A DNA stretch of 64,000 nt, taken from the NCBI GenBank assembly GCA_031365725.1, contig JANLYQ010000019.1, forward strand, positions 5,909 to 69,908, given 5' to 3'. The notes below the pieces were generated by a model. The model saw nothing but the letters and a program-made list of their open reading frames with translations. It did no database searches and had not been told where the DNA came from. The translations under genes and the position numbers were made by a program. This DNA comes from JANLYQ01 sp031365725. GTDB lineage: Bacteria; Actinomycetota; Actinomycetes; JACCUZ01. Shown here piece after piece: positions 27,077-35,770 of the stretch. How positions within the stretch are numbered: the first letter of the stretch is position 1; each line of letters starts with the position of its first letter.

Positions 27077-27538
27077 ATGACATCTCAACCGCAGTCGGCA
27101 GCCGTCGAGTCGAGCACCTGCTGGCGCCTGTTGCGCAGCACGGACCTGGGTCGGCTTGCGGTGACCGGTCGTGAAGGACCAGACATCTTTCCCGTCAACT
27201 TCGCGGTCGACGGTGGCACCCTCGTCTTCCGCACCGCTCATGGCACGAAGCTCGAGGCCCTGACTCAGCATCCCACCGTGGCCTTCGAGGTCGACGGTCA
27301 TGACGAGGCTGCTGGCGAGGCATGGAGCGTGGTGGTCAAGGGTCGCGCCGAGCAGGTCCGCGGCTTCGTGGGACTGCTCGACACCTCCGAGCTCGAGATC
27401 TATCCCTGGGAAGCGGCACCGAAGGCGCAGTTCGTGCGCATCGTCGTCGACGACATCAGCGGTCGCCGCTTCCGCAAGGCCGACCCTCGTCGCTGGGACG
27501 ATCCACTGACCGGCATCGAGCATCGCCCCTACGACTGA
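27077..27538 (+). CDS. Pyridoxamine 5'-phosphate oxidase-like flavin split-barrel protein
   Basis: A 153-residue PNPOx-like protein: LLRSTDLGRLAVTGREGPDIFPVNFAV-type opening, FRTAHGTKLEAL, VAFEVDGHDE and SVVVKGRAEQV. This is the second member of this superfamily in the window and only moderately similar to the one at 17387. AGGAGG lies just before the ATG. Its last 83 bp overlap the 3' end of the convergent P-type ATPase gene. The DosR-like box upstream suggests hypoxic induction. Confidence 0.85.
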   Translation: MTSQPQSAAVESSTCWRLLRSTDLGRLAVTGREGPDIFPVNFAVDGGTLVFRTAHGTKLEALTQHPTVAFEVDGHDEAAGEAWSVVVKGRAEQVRGFVGLLDTSELEIYPWEAAPKAQFVRIVVDDISGRRFRKADPRRWDDPLTGIEHRPYD

Positions 27539-30074
27539 CCCGCACGCGACGACCGGCTCGGCGCGCCATCCGCAGCGCCAGGCCGGGGATGACTGCCAGC
27601 AGTGCGCACCGCCACCACATCTGCGGCGGCAAGAAGGCAGTGCCCAGGAGCTCCCGCAGGGGCGGCACCAGGACGGCAAGGGTCTGCAGAACCATCGCAC
27701 TTGCGACGGCGAGCGCGAAGAAGGGATTGTGCCGAGCGGCTCCGGGAGCCCGGACGGCCACGGCTACGCCGAGCTGGCCAAGTCCGAGGACCAGGAAGGA
27801 GCTCGTCCGCCACGGCATCCCGTCGGCACGGGCCCAGAGGGCGGCAACCATCGACACCCCGCCGACGAGCGTGCCCGTCACGATGATCTGGCGAGCCATG
27901 GTGCGGTCGACCAGCGCCGCCGTACGCGGCACCGGTCTCTGGGTCATCGCCTCAGGCGAGCCCGGGTCCGCGCCGAGCGCGACGCCGGGCAGGCCGTGGG
28001 TCAGCATGTTGATCCAGAGGATCTGCCCGGGCAGGAGCGGGACGAGAAAGCCGACGAACGGCATCAGCAGCATGACGAGCACCTCAGCCAGGCCGCCGCC
28101 CAGGGCGTAACGCAGGTAGCGGCGAAGGTTGTCATGGATCCGGCGCCCCTCCTCCACGGCGTGGACGATCGTCTGCAGACTGTCGTCGGTGAGCACGAGG
28201 TCCGCTGCCTGACGGGCGACCTCCGTGCCACCCTGTCCCATCGCGACGCCGATGTCGGCCCTCCGCAGAGCTGGGCCGTCGTTCACACCGTCGCCGGTGA
28301 CGGCGACCACCTCACCCGCCTCCTGCCAGGCCCGCACCAGCGCGAGCTTGTGCTCCGGCCGGACCCGTGCGAACAGCACGGCGCCCAAGGAAGCGCTGTC
28401 GATGCCGTCGTCGAGGTCACGACCGGTGCGCACCAGGTCGGTCCCCGAGTCGTGCAACAGGCCCACCCGACGGGCGATCGCCTCAGCCGTGGCCGGGTGG
28501 TCGCCGGTCATCACAGCCACCCTGATGCCCGCGCCTTCGAGCAGCGCAAGGACGGGAGCGACATCCTGCCGTGGCGGGTCAGCAAGAGCCACCAGCCCCA
28601 GCAGGGTGAGCCCGGTCGGCAACGTCGTGCCGACGAGCCCGTGTCGACCCTCGGCCAACGCCAGCACTCGCGCGCCGTCCGCGGCCCGACCCACGGCCCA
28701 ACTGCGAGCCGCCTCCGCCGCCGGCCCCGTCACGCTGGCGAGAAGCACATCGGGCGCGCCCTTGTAGACCACCGGGTCGTCACCAGCGGTGCCATGGGCG
28801 GTGGCCATCCACGCGCGGTCGCTGTCGAACGGGACCTCGCCGTGGCGTGGGGCAGCCGCTCGCTCCGCCGCCGGGTTCACACCGCCTCGGTGTGCCAAGG
28901 CAACCAGGGCGGCCTCCGTCGGGTCACCGACCGGTCGCCAGGTACCGGGGTGGTCCGGATCGGGCTGCACGTCCGCGTCGTTGCACAGGACAGCCGCTAT
29001 CAGCAGCCGTCGGAGAGCAGCGGCGCTGGCCACGCCGCGCGGAGAGACAATGCCGATAGGACCGTAACCACCGCCGCTCACGTCGAACTCGCCAGCTGGT
29101 GTCCACACCCGTTCAGCGACCATCCGGTTCTCGGTCAGAGTCCCGGTCTTGTCCGTAGCCAGCAGGGTCACCGAGCCCAGGGTCTCCACGGAGCGCAGCT
29201 CACGGGCGATCGCCGCCCTGCCCGCCATCCGGCGGGCACCCAACGCCAAGGACAGCGTGAGCACGGCGGGGAGGGATTCGGGTACGGCGGCCACCGCGAG
29301 ACTCGTCGCACTCACCACGAGGTTCGCGAGCGGCAGACCTCGCAGGAGCCCTTCGACGATGACCAGGCAGGAGATCCCGACGGCCGCGGCGGTGAGCGTC
29401 CGCGCGAGCCGAGTGAGGCGCTCCTGCAGCGGAGTAGGTCCTGGACGTGCCGCAGCCACGAGACTGGCGATGCGACCGAGAGAACTGTCGGCACCGGTAC
29501 GGGTGACAGTTGCCATCCCCCGCCCCCGCACGACCGTGGTCCCGGCGAAGATGTCGTCGCCCGGCGCCTTGGACACCGGGAGCGACTCTCCCGTGAGGGC
29601 CGCGTCGTCGGTCTTGAGCTGCTGCGACTCGATCACCTCGGCATCGGCGGCGACGATGTCACCGGCTTCGAGCAGCATGAGGTCGCCCGGCACGACATCC
29701 CCCACAGGCACGACGTTGTCCGCGCCGTTGCGCCGGACCCGCGCGTGCGGTGCCGCCATGCTCCTCAACGCGGCCACCGCGTGCTCCGCGCGCACCTCCT
29801 GCACCACACCCACGGCGGTGTTGAGCACGACCACGGTAAGGATCACCGCGGTATCGCTGAGATCTCCTTGCCACGTGGTGAGAGCCGAGGCCGCCAGCAG
29901 GAGCAGGAGCATCGGGTCGCGCAGCTGACGGCCGGCCCGCCGCAGCACCGCAGGTCGGGCAACCTCGGGCACGGTGTTGGCCCCGTGCCGCTGTCGAAGC
30001 GACGCGACCTGGACGTCGGTGAGCCCTGAACGGGCCACCTCGCGGGTAAGGCTCAGGAGCCGGTGATCAGCCAC
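27456..30074 (-). CDS. P-type cation-transporting ATPase (PMR1/CtpF-like)
   Basis: An 872-residue P2-type ATPase: actuator motif LTGES, phosphorylation site DKTGTLT near residue 307, KGAPDVLL in the N domain, TGDGVNDGPAL at the hinge, and about ten membrane helices. Helix M4 reads VPESLPAVLTLSLALG, close to Ca2+/Mn2+ pumps (usually PEGLPAV). In M6, LWINMLTHGLPG has His where SERCA-like pumps have the ion-binding Asp (TDG), so the ion is uncertain. M. tuberculosis ctpF is a DosR-regulon Ca2+ pump of the same general type. It starts with GTG 8 bp after the DsrE gene and is the last gene of the sulfide operon. Confidence 0.9.
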   Translation of the reverse strand: MADHRLLSLTREVARSGLTDVQVASLRQRHGANTVPEVARPAVLRRAGRQLRDPMLLLLLAASALTTWQGDLSDTAVILTVVVLNTAVGVVQEVRAEHAVAALRSMAAPHARVRRNGADNVVPVGDVVPGDLMLLEAGDIVAADAEVIESQQLKTDDAALTGESLPVSKAPGDDIFAGTTVVRGRGMATVTRTGADSSLGRIASLVAAARPGPTPLQERLTRLARTLTAAAVGISCLVIVEGLLRGLPLANLVVSATSLAVAAVPESLPAVLTLSLALGARRMAGRAAIARELRSVETLGSVTLLATDKTGTLTENRMVAERVWTPAGEFDVSGGGYGPIGIVSPRGVASAAALRRLLIAAVLCNDADVQPDPDHPGTWRPVGDPTEAALVALAHRGGVNPAAERAAAPRHGEVPFDSDRAWMATAHGTAGDDPVVYKGAPDVLLASVTGPAAEAARSWAVGRAADGARVLALAEGRHGLVGTTLPTGLTLLGLVALADPPRQDVAPVLALLEGAGIRVAVMTGDHPATAEAIARRVGLLHDSGTDLVRTGRDLDDGIDSASLGAVLFARVRPEHKLALVRAWQEAGEVVAVTGDGVNDGPALRRADIGVAMGQGGTEVARQAADLVLTDDSLQTIVHAVEEGRRIHDNLRRYLRYALGGGLAEVLVMLLMPFVGFLVPLLPGQILWINMLTHGLPGVALGADPGSPEAMTQRPVPRTAALVDRTMARQIIVTGTLVGGVSMVAALWARADGMPWRTSSFLVLGLGQLGVAVAVRAPGAARHNPFFALAVASAMVLQTLAVLVPPLRELLGTAFLPPQMWWRCALLAVIPGLALRMARRAGRRVRVSRRGDARCRSVDRPSDEGRPCGSGDR

Positions 30075-30082
30075 TGCACGGC

Positions 30083-30592
30083 CTAGATGAACAGCAGCTG
30101 CGCGCCATCGGTCTTGTCGATGAAGTCGGTGGCACTGATGATGCCCTCGACGCCGTCATACAGGTCCCCCATCGTCAGGTGGTTCATGTCGGCGGACATC
30201 CGGCAGGCCCAGAGGTGGCCCCCGGACTCGTGGATCTGCTCGAGGAAGTCAGGGATCTCCGGCACACCCACGTCGGCTATCGACTTCTTCAGCTTGGCCG
30301 TCGCGAGGCTGGTCATCCACGGTAAGCCACCGAGTCCCTGCGGCAGGTGCGTGGCGGTGTTGCCCAGCATCGTGAACTTCAGGTGGTTCATCGTCTTCTT
30401 GTTGATGAGCTCGAATCCCCAGAAGGTGAAGAACAGGTGAGTCTCGATTCCCTCGCCGAGAGCGGCGTTGGCGAGGACCAAACCCGGGTAGGCCATGTCC
30501 AGTGTTCCCTTTGAGCAGATGATGGCGAGCTTGCGGTCGGTGCTCGCATCGTCAAAGCTCGGGACGATCGGGGTCGTGTCGGTGGCGGTCAT
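30083..30592 (-). CDS. DsrE/DsrF/DrsH-like sulfur-relay protein
   Basis: A 169-residue DsrE-family protein: KLAIICSKGTLDMAYPGLVLANAALG with a candidate sulfur-carrying Cys27, FFTFWGFELI, and GHLWACRMSADM containing the second conserved Cys near residue 132. Such proteins accept persulfide sulfur and hand it on. GAGGAG precedes the ATG. It lies between tusE and the ATPase in an operon headed by a sulfide:quinone oxidoreductase-like gene. Confidence 0.87.
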   Translation of the reverse strand: MTATDTTPIVPSFDDASTDRKLAIICSKGTLDMAYPGLVLANAALGEGIETHLFFTFWGFELINKKTMNHLKFTMLGNTATHLPQGLGGLPWMTSLATAKLKKSIADVGVPEIPDFLEQIHESGGHLWACRMSADMNHLTMGDLYDGVEGIISATDFIDKTDGAQLLFI

Positions 30593-30616
30593 CGTGGCTC
30601 CTCGGTGGATAGCGGC

Positions 30617-30931
30617 TTAGACGCAGCCGCGCGGCTTGGGCAGGCCGGCGACGTAGGCCATCTTCTTGGCCGGCTTCTTGGGGAACAGCTCGAACAGGCG
30701 CTTGGTGGGGAAGCCACCGACCGTCGACACCCGGCGAAGGGTTGGGGTCTCGCCGCGCGCCTGGAAGTCGCGGCGCAGGAACGCGACGACCCGCATCGCT
30801 TCCTCGCTCAGCTCGATGGCGATCTGGCCGGCCAGGGCGCGGCCGAGAACCTCGTCCCACTCGTCGTAGGACGTGAGGAATCCCTCCGCGTCGACATGCA
30901 CGTCTCGTCCGGCAATCGTGGTGACCGACAT
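30617..30931 (-). CDS. TusE/DsrC-family sulfur-relay protein
   Basis: A 104-residue DsrC/TusE-type protein with the conserved swinging C-terminal arm GLPKPRGCV, whose penultimate Cys carries sulfur. The second Cys of true DsrC, about 11 residues earlier, is absent (KKMAYVAGLPKP), so it is a single-cysteine TusE-like form and not a dissimilatory sulfite reductase partner. It starts 1 bp after the SQR stop and lies 24 bp upstream of the DsrE gene. Confidence 0.9.
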   Translation of the reverse strand: MSVTTIAGRDVHVDAEGFLTSYDEWDEVLGRALAGQIAIELSEEAMRVVAFLRRDFQARGETPTLRRVSTVGGFPTKRLFELFPKKPAKKMAYVAGLPKPRGCV

Positions 30932-30932
30932 C

Positions 30933-32195
30933 TCAGACCTCCGACCGCTCAGGCTCGCGCGTGGCCACGGTCTGTTTGCCGGCCATGGACATGGCTGATG
31001 GCAACGGGATGCGTCGGCCAGGCAGGAGCACATGCCAGTAGATCCAGCGGAACGCGAGCTTCCCCCAGTGATTCACTCTCGTCGCTTCGAGCAGGTGGAA
31101 CGGCCCCAGGCGGGGCAGTGGATACCTGCCCGGCAGCGGCTCGGTCTCGTAGTTGAAGTCGATGAGGAGCGCCTTGGCATCACCCGCTTCGATGAAGCAG
31201 TTGGCGTGCCCGTCGAACGCACGAGTCATCGGTCGTCCCTCGATGTGATCCAGGAGATTGTCGACGAAGACCTCGACCGAGAAGTGCGCGACCGAACCTG
31301 CCTTGGAGGTCGGGATGTCCGAGGCGTCCCCGATGGCGAAGATGTCGTCGAACGTGGTCGAGAGGAACGTGTTCCTGTCGACCGGCACGAGGTTGAGATC
31401 GTCGCCGAGTCCTGAGCGGGCGACATACTCTGCGCCCATGTTCAGGGGGACGGTGACCAGCAGGTCGAACGGGACCTCGCGACCGTCATAGGACACCAAA
31501 GTCTTGTGTTCACAGTCCACCCTCTCGACCACGAAGTCCGCCTGGAGGGCGATCCCACGGTCGTCGAGCATCCGACCGAGCAGCTGGGCGGCGATCGGCT
31601 TGGTGAAGGCATCCGACAGCGGCGTGACGTAGACAAGCTCCACGTCGCCGCGCATGCCGCGGCGCTGGAACCAGTCGTCGGCGAGGAAGGCGAACTCGAG
31701 TGGGGCGACCGGACACTTGATAGGCATGTCGACGATGTGCACGACAACCCTGCCACCCGGAAAGTCCGCAAGCGCCGCTCGCAGAGCGACGGCACCGTCG
31801 AGAGTGAAGAACTCGTGGATGCTCCGGCGCCACTCACCGCCGTCGAGCATGCCCGGAGTCTGATCCGGCCGGGGTTCGACGCCGGTCGCGATGACGAGGA
31901 CGTTGTACGCGAGTCGTTCGGCGTCCTGGGTCACCACGACCTTCTCGTCCGGCAGAACCATGTCGACGGCGGCGCGGACCGTGCCGACGCGCTCGTGCAG
32001 CAGCTGCCGGGTGGACTTCGACAGGCTCTTCAGGGACCCGGCCCCGAAGGGCAGGCGGAGATAGCCCGGCTGGTAATGGTGGACATCGCTGGGTTCAACC
32101 ACGGTGATGATCCACTCGTCGGACAGTCGTCGCGCGAGTGTGTTGGCCACCATCGTCCCGGCCGTGCCGGCACCGAGCACCACTAGACGCCTCAT
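30933..32195 (-). CDS. Sulfide:quinone oxidoreductase-like FAD/NAD(P) oxidoreductase
   Basis: A 420-residue flavoprotein: N-terminal VVLGAGTAGTMVAN dinucleotide fold, VLVIATGVEPRPDQTPG, a middle Cys in DMPIKCPVAPLEFAFLADD, DDIFAIGDASDIPTSKAGS for the second FAD site, and a C-terminal amphipathic end (FRWIYWHVLLPGR) suited to membrane attachment. These features fit the SQR/FCSD family that oxidises sulfide and passes electrons to quinone. AGGAG precedes the ATG. It is the first gene of SQR-tusE-dsrE-ATPase, with a DosR-like box about 60 bp upstream. Confidence 0.87.
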   Translation of the reverse strand: MRRLVVLGAGTAGTMVANTLARRLSDEWIITVVEPSDVHHYQPGYLRLPFGAGSLKSLSKSTRQLLHERVGTVRAAVDMVLPDEKVVVTQDAERLAYNVLVIATGVEPRPDQTPGMLDGGEWRRSIHEFFTLDGAVALRAALADFPGGRVVVHIVDMPIKCPVAPLEFAFLADDWFQRRGMRGDVELVYVTPLSDAFTKPIAAQLLGRMLDDRGIALQADFVVERVDCEHKTLVSYDGREVPFDLLVTVPLNMGAEYVARSGLGDDLNLVPVDRNTFLSTTFDDIFAIGDASDIPTSKAGSVAHFSVEVFVDNLLDHIEGRPMTRAFDGHANCFIEAGDAKALLIDFNYETEPLPGRYPLPRLGPFHLLEATRVNHWGKLAFRWIYWHVLLPGRRIPLPSAMSMAGKQTVATREPERSEV

Positions 32196-32256
32196 CGCAG
32201 ACTCCTCACGTCGATGTCTCACCTTCGACACTAGGAAGTCTCCGGCGTGATCGGAC

Positions 32257-32270
32257 CTGCCGAAGGTCCC
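32257..32270. promoter_or_regulatory. DosR-like box CTGCCGAAGGTCCC
   Basis: It shares GCCGAA and GTCCC with the other boxes. It is also the right part of a wider 18-bp inverted repeat GGACCT...AGGTCC (32253-32270). It sits 62 bp upstream of the SQR start. Confidence 0.55.
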
Positions 32271-32324
32271 GACGGCGGAAGCATTACGTCACGTGGCGAC
32301 CAGCTGGCGCCCAGCGTGGAGGGG

Positions 32325-33560
32325 TCAGCCTTGTGGCGACGAGCCCAGGCCGAGGGCGAAAGCCTCTTCGCGCAGCTCCTCTCTCACCGTGGGGTGCGCC
32401 ACGTCGATGAGGGCAGCTGCCTGGGTGCGCTCGTCCTGGCCGGTGAGAAACGCGACACCGTGCTCGGTCACGACTGCGCTGTGCTGGAAGGAGGTGACCG
32501 GCTCGTCGACCATCGCCACGATGCTGGAGCGGTCTGCGCGCGGGTGCCACGACCGCAGGGCCATCAGCGCTTGACCCCCTGGCGAGTGCAGTGCGCCGAC
32601 GGTGAAGTCGGTCTGGCCGCCGAATCCGGAATGGATCCGGGCATTGATCCGCGAGGCGTTGGCCTGCCCGAACAGATCCACCTGCAGCGCAGTGTTGATG
32701 CTGGTCATCAGCCGCTGTGCCGAGATCTGAGCTGGGGCATTGGTCCGCTCGGTCCGCAGAACCTGGACGCGGGGGTTGGCGTTCACCCACGCGTAGAGCT
32801 CCGGTGAGCCCATGACGAACGACGCTGTCACCAGCGCCGTGCTGTCCAACGCCTGGGCGCGGTCGAGAGCGAGGACCCCGTCCGAGAACATCTCGCTCCA
32901 GATCGCCAGACCACGCCGGCCGGCCAGGCCGGCGACGGTCGCGTCGGGCACCATGCCGATCCCCATCTGCAGGGTGGCCCCGTCGGGCACCCGATCGGCG
33001 ACCAGTTCTCCGATGCGCGCAGATGCGTCGTCAGGCTCCTGGTGAGAAGGCATGACAAGCGGCTCATCAGCCTCGACCAGCAGGTCGATGTCCTCGCGAC
33101 GGAGCAGCCCGTCGCCGTACGTCCACGGCATGTGGCTGTTGATCTGAGCCGCCACAAGGCCACCACGGGAACGGCACGCCTCGATGGCAGCGGGCAGGAC
33201 ATTGACCTCGGTCCCGAGTGACCAGAGGCCGTCGCGCGCCGGCGCGACCGTCACGCACACAAGGTCCGGTGACAACGTCGAGGAGAACAGCGCGGGCACC
33301 GTCGACAGCCGGGCAGGCACATAGGACAAGGTGGGGCTGCGCCGCATGCCTGGGCCGACGAACGGCGTCTCGTGTATCACGCCCGGCCGCGCCGGGATCC
33401 CGATCTGGGCGTTGAGCATGCAGAGGCGGTAGGCCGGCAGCAGCTCGTCGACGAGGCGCAGCAGGGTCCAGGGGGTGGCACCGTTGCCGCCGACGACGAT
33501 CCTCGGGCACTGCGGCAGCGCAGCCAGCGCATGAGCGATGGCATCGTCCTGAGCCAGCAT
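32325..33560 (-). CDS. Acetyl-CoA hydrolase/transferase family CoA-transferase
   Basis: About 411 residues (418 if the GTG at 33581 is used). This is a two-domain class I CoA-transferase of the acetyl-CoA hydrolase/4-hydroxybutyrate CoA-transferase group. The catalytic Glu lies in GLAIWSEMFSDGVLAL, preceded by LQMGIGMVPDATV and followed by SGFGGQTDFTVGA near the CoA site. It can swap CoA between acetate and another acid such as succinate or butyrate, disposing of acyl groups as acetate in fermentation. No strong ribosome binding site marks the start. A DosR-like box at 33595 lies very close, which favours the downstream ATG. Confidence 0.87.
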   Translation of the reverse strand: MLAQDDAIAHALAALPQCPRIVVGGNGATPWTLLRLVDELLPAYRLCMLNAQIGIPARPGVIHETPFVGPGMRRSPTLSYVPARLSTVPALFSSTLSPDLVCVTVAPARDGLWSLGTEVNVLPAAIEACRSRGGLVAAQINSHMPWTYGDGLLRREDIDLLVEADEPLVMPSHQEPDDASARIGELVADRVPDGATLQMGIGMVPDATVAGLAGRRGLAIWSEMFSDGVLALDRAQALDSTALVTASFVMGSPELYAWVNANPRVQVLRTERTNAPAQISAQRLMTSINTALQVDLFGQANASRINARIHSGFGGQTDFTVGALHSPGGQALMALRSWHPRADRSSIVAMVDEPVTSFQHSAVVTEHGVAFLTGQDERTQAAALIDVAHPTVREELREEAFALGLGSSPQG

Positions 33561-33594
33561 CGCCACAGTGTGGCAGCCCACAAACCCGCGACTA

Positions 33595-33608
33595 GAGACC
33601 TAGGTCCC
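33595..33608. promoter_or_regulatory. DosR-like box GAGACCTAGGTCCC
   Basis: A palindromic GACCTAGGTC core within the 14-bp frame of the other sites. It lies between the divergent CoA-transferase and the universal stress protein at 33698. A second, weaker match (GGCCAAGGTCT) follows at about 33619-33630. Confidence 0.6.
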
Positions 33609-33697
33609 TGTCCTTCCCGGCCAAGGTCTCTGGTCCGCGACGCGTGGCTGCGCTCTCCTGGTGAGGTCAGCATCCACGTCGAGGTCAGGAGCAGCTC

Positions 33698-34576
33698 ATG
33701 GCGAGCACCGACAGAGCCGTAGTCGTAGGGATCGACGGCTCACCGGAGAGCCGAGCTGCGTTGACGTACGCCGCCGAGCTGGCAGCCGGTCGGCATCTGT
33801 CGCTGCGGGTGGTCTGCGCGTTGCCGGAGGGTCACGCGCGGGACACGTGGACCGACATCGTGAGGCGGAAGCTGCAGACTGACGGCGAGCACCTCGTCGC
33901 CGATGCCGTGGACGAGGTGCGCCGAGACTTCCCGCGCCTGGCCATCGCCTCCGAGGTCGTGGCGGGGAGCGCTGTGGCCATGCTGCTGCACGAGGCGGAG
34001 CTCGCTGACACCCTCGTCGTCGGCAGCCGCGGCGCCGGTGGGTTCACTGGTCTCCTTCTAGGTTCCACGGCCCTGCATGTCGCGACGCGGGCTCGATGCC
34101 CAGTCGTGACCGTGCCGACCACCGATCCCACGCGTCCGGCAGGACGACGGATTGTGGTGGCGGTCGACGGATCTCCGCAAGCCCAAGCCGCCATCGAGTA
34201 TGCGTGCCGGCTGGCCGACGAGCTCTCCGAGCCCGTCCTTGCCGTGCACGCCTGGAACGACCCGGTCCAGCTGTCACCCGCTGTGCTGGTGCCGCTGGAC
34301 TACCAGCCGCTCTTGCTGGCCGAGGAGCAGGCCGGCCGGCTCGAGCTGGCGGAGGCACTCGCCGGGTGGGCCGAGAAGTTTCCCTCCGTCACCCTCGAGC
34401 AGCGAGTCCTGCAGGGTCAGCCGGTGCACGTGATCCTCACCGAGGCCGCCGCAGCACGCATGATCGTCGTCGGTTCGCGTGGCCACGGCCCGGTCCGGAG
34501 TCTGCTCGGGTCGGTCAGCCACGGGCTGCTGCACCACGCTGCCGTGCCGGTCGCTGTGGTCCACACGGACCGGTGA
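33698..34576 (+). CDS. Tandem universal stress protein (UspA family)
   Basis: A 292-residue double-USP protein. Domain 1 has VVVGIDGSPESRAAL and VVGSRGAGGFTGLLLGSTA; domain 2 has IVVAVDGSPQAQAAI and VVGSRGHGPVRSLLGSVSHGLLHHA. Both keep the GxxG-9x-GS nucleotide pattern, so both may bind ATP. GGAGCAG lies just before the ATG. It is followed by ackA 36 bp downstream in the same direction, probably co-transcribed, and is preceded by a DosR-like box. Confidence 0.93.
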   Translation: MASTDRAVVVGIDGSPESRAALTYAAELAAGRHLSLRVVCALPEGHARDTWTDIVRRKLQTDGEHLVADAVDEVRRDFPRLAIASEVVAGSAVAMLLHEAELADTLVVGSRGAGGFTGLLLGSTALHVATRARCPVVTVPTTDPTRPAGRRIVVAVDGSPQAQAAIEYACRLADELSEPVLAVHAWNDPVQLSPAVLVPLDYQPLLLAEEQAGRLELAEALAGWAEKFPSVTLEQRVLQGQPVHVILTEAAAARMIVVGSRGHGPVRSLLGSVSHGLLHHAAVPVAVVHTDR

Positions 34577-34612
34577 GGCCCTCTCCACCCGAGGAGCACA
34601 CATACTGGCGCG

Positions 34613-35755
34613 GTGCCGACCTCAACAGGTGACGTCCTGGTCGTGAACTGCGGGAGCACGTCGGTCAAGATTGCTGTCGTTGACCCCGCCACCGGTGCTC
34701 GCCGGGGCGCGGGGGCACGAGAAGCCGTGCCACCCGGCGGACATCACGCTGCCGTCACGTCCGTCCTGGACGAGCTGGATGCAGACCTGCTCAAGTCCGT
34801 AGTCGGCGTCGGGCACCGGGTCGTGCACGGCGGTCCCCGGTTCACCGACCCGGTGCTGGTGGACGACCAGGTGCGAGCCGCCCTCGGCAACCTGGTGTCG
34901 CTCGCTCCGTTGCACCTGCCGGCCAATCTCCGCGGGATCGACGTCGTGGGTGAGCGGCTGCCTGCCCTGCGCCACGTGGCGGTCTTCGACACCGGATTTC
35001 ACAGCAGCCTCCCGTCCCGCGCCTACCGGTACGCGGTGCCACAGTCATGGTTCGACGACCACGGGGCACGGAGGTACGGCTTCCACGGCATCAGCTGTCG
35101 CATCGTGACCGACCGCACAGCCGCGCTGCTCGGACGACCGGTCGAGGACCTGAGGCTCGTCGTGGCCCATCTCGGCGGTGGGTGCAGCGCCACCGCCGTG
35201 AGTGACGGCCGGTCGGTCGACACCAGCATGGGCTTCACCCCGCTGGAGGGGCTTGTCATGACCACCCGCAGCGGTGACATCGATCCTGGACTGCTGGCGT
35301 ACCTGGCGCCCCGGCTCGGACTGGACCTGCTCCAGCTGGTCGAGATCCTGAACACCCGCAGCGGACTCGCGGGCCTGTCCGGCATGAGCGGTGACATCCG
35401 CGAGCTGACCGCTGCAGCTGCTGCAGGTTCCCCCGTCGCCACGCTGGCGCTCGAGGTGTTCAGCTATCGGCTGGCCAAGACGATCGCGGCCATGACCGTG
35501 CCGTTGGCGAGGTGGGACGCCTTGGTCTTCACCGGCGGGATCGGCGAGCACAGCCCGGAGATCCGGTCGCGGGTCATGGCGCTGCTCGGTGTGTTCGGCG
35601 TCCATGAGGATGCGGCCGCGAACGCCGCCCATGGTCAGGAGACGGCGGGCCGGGTGAGCCTCATCGCAGAACGCCCAGGGCCCACCGTGCTCGTCGTACC
35701 CACCGACGAGGAACGGGTCATTGCCTCAGACACCGCGCTGTTGCTCGGGATCTGA
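34613..35755 (+). CDS. ackA: Acetate kinase
   Basis: A 380-residue acetate kinase making ATP from acetyl phosphate and ADP. Motifs visible are VVNCGSTSVKIAV (residues 10-22), HRVVHGG, FDTGFH, RRYGFHGIS, VAHLGGGCSATAV, DTSMGFTPLEGL and FTGGIGEHSPEIR. It starts at a GTG; the GAGGAG at 34591 is rather far (16 nt), so the exact start is uncertain. It converges on the phosphoketolase gene (15 bp apart). Phosphoketolase produces acetyl phosphate and acetate kinase harvests it as ATP, so the two form a fermentative module that needs no phosphotransacetylase. Confidence 0.95.
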   Translation: MPTSTGDVLVVNCGSTSVKIAVVDPATGARRGAGAREAVPPGGHHAAVTSVLDELDADLLKSVVGVGHRVVHGGPRFTDPVLVDDQVRAALGNLVSLAPLHLPANLRGIDVVGERLPALRHVAVFDTGFHSSLPSRAYRYAVPQSWFDDHGARRYGFHGISCRIVTDRTAALLGRPVEDLRLVVAHLGGGCSATAVSDGRSVDTSMGFTPLEGLVMTTRSGDIDPGLLAYLAPRLGLDLLQLVEILNTRSGLAGLSGMSGDIRELTAAAAAGSPVATLALEVFSYRLAKTIAAMTVPLARWDALVFTGGIGEHSPEIRSRVMALLGVFGVHEDAAANAAHGQETAGRVSLIAERPGPTVLVVPTDEERVIASDTALLLGI

Positions 35756-35770
35756 GCAACCGACCACCGG

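Noticed and set aside
27729..30029. A 766-codon plus-strand frame
   Set aside because: It is the antisense shadow of the P-type ATPase with no family resemblance.
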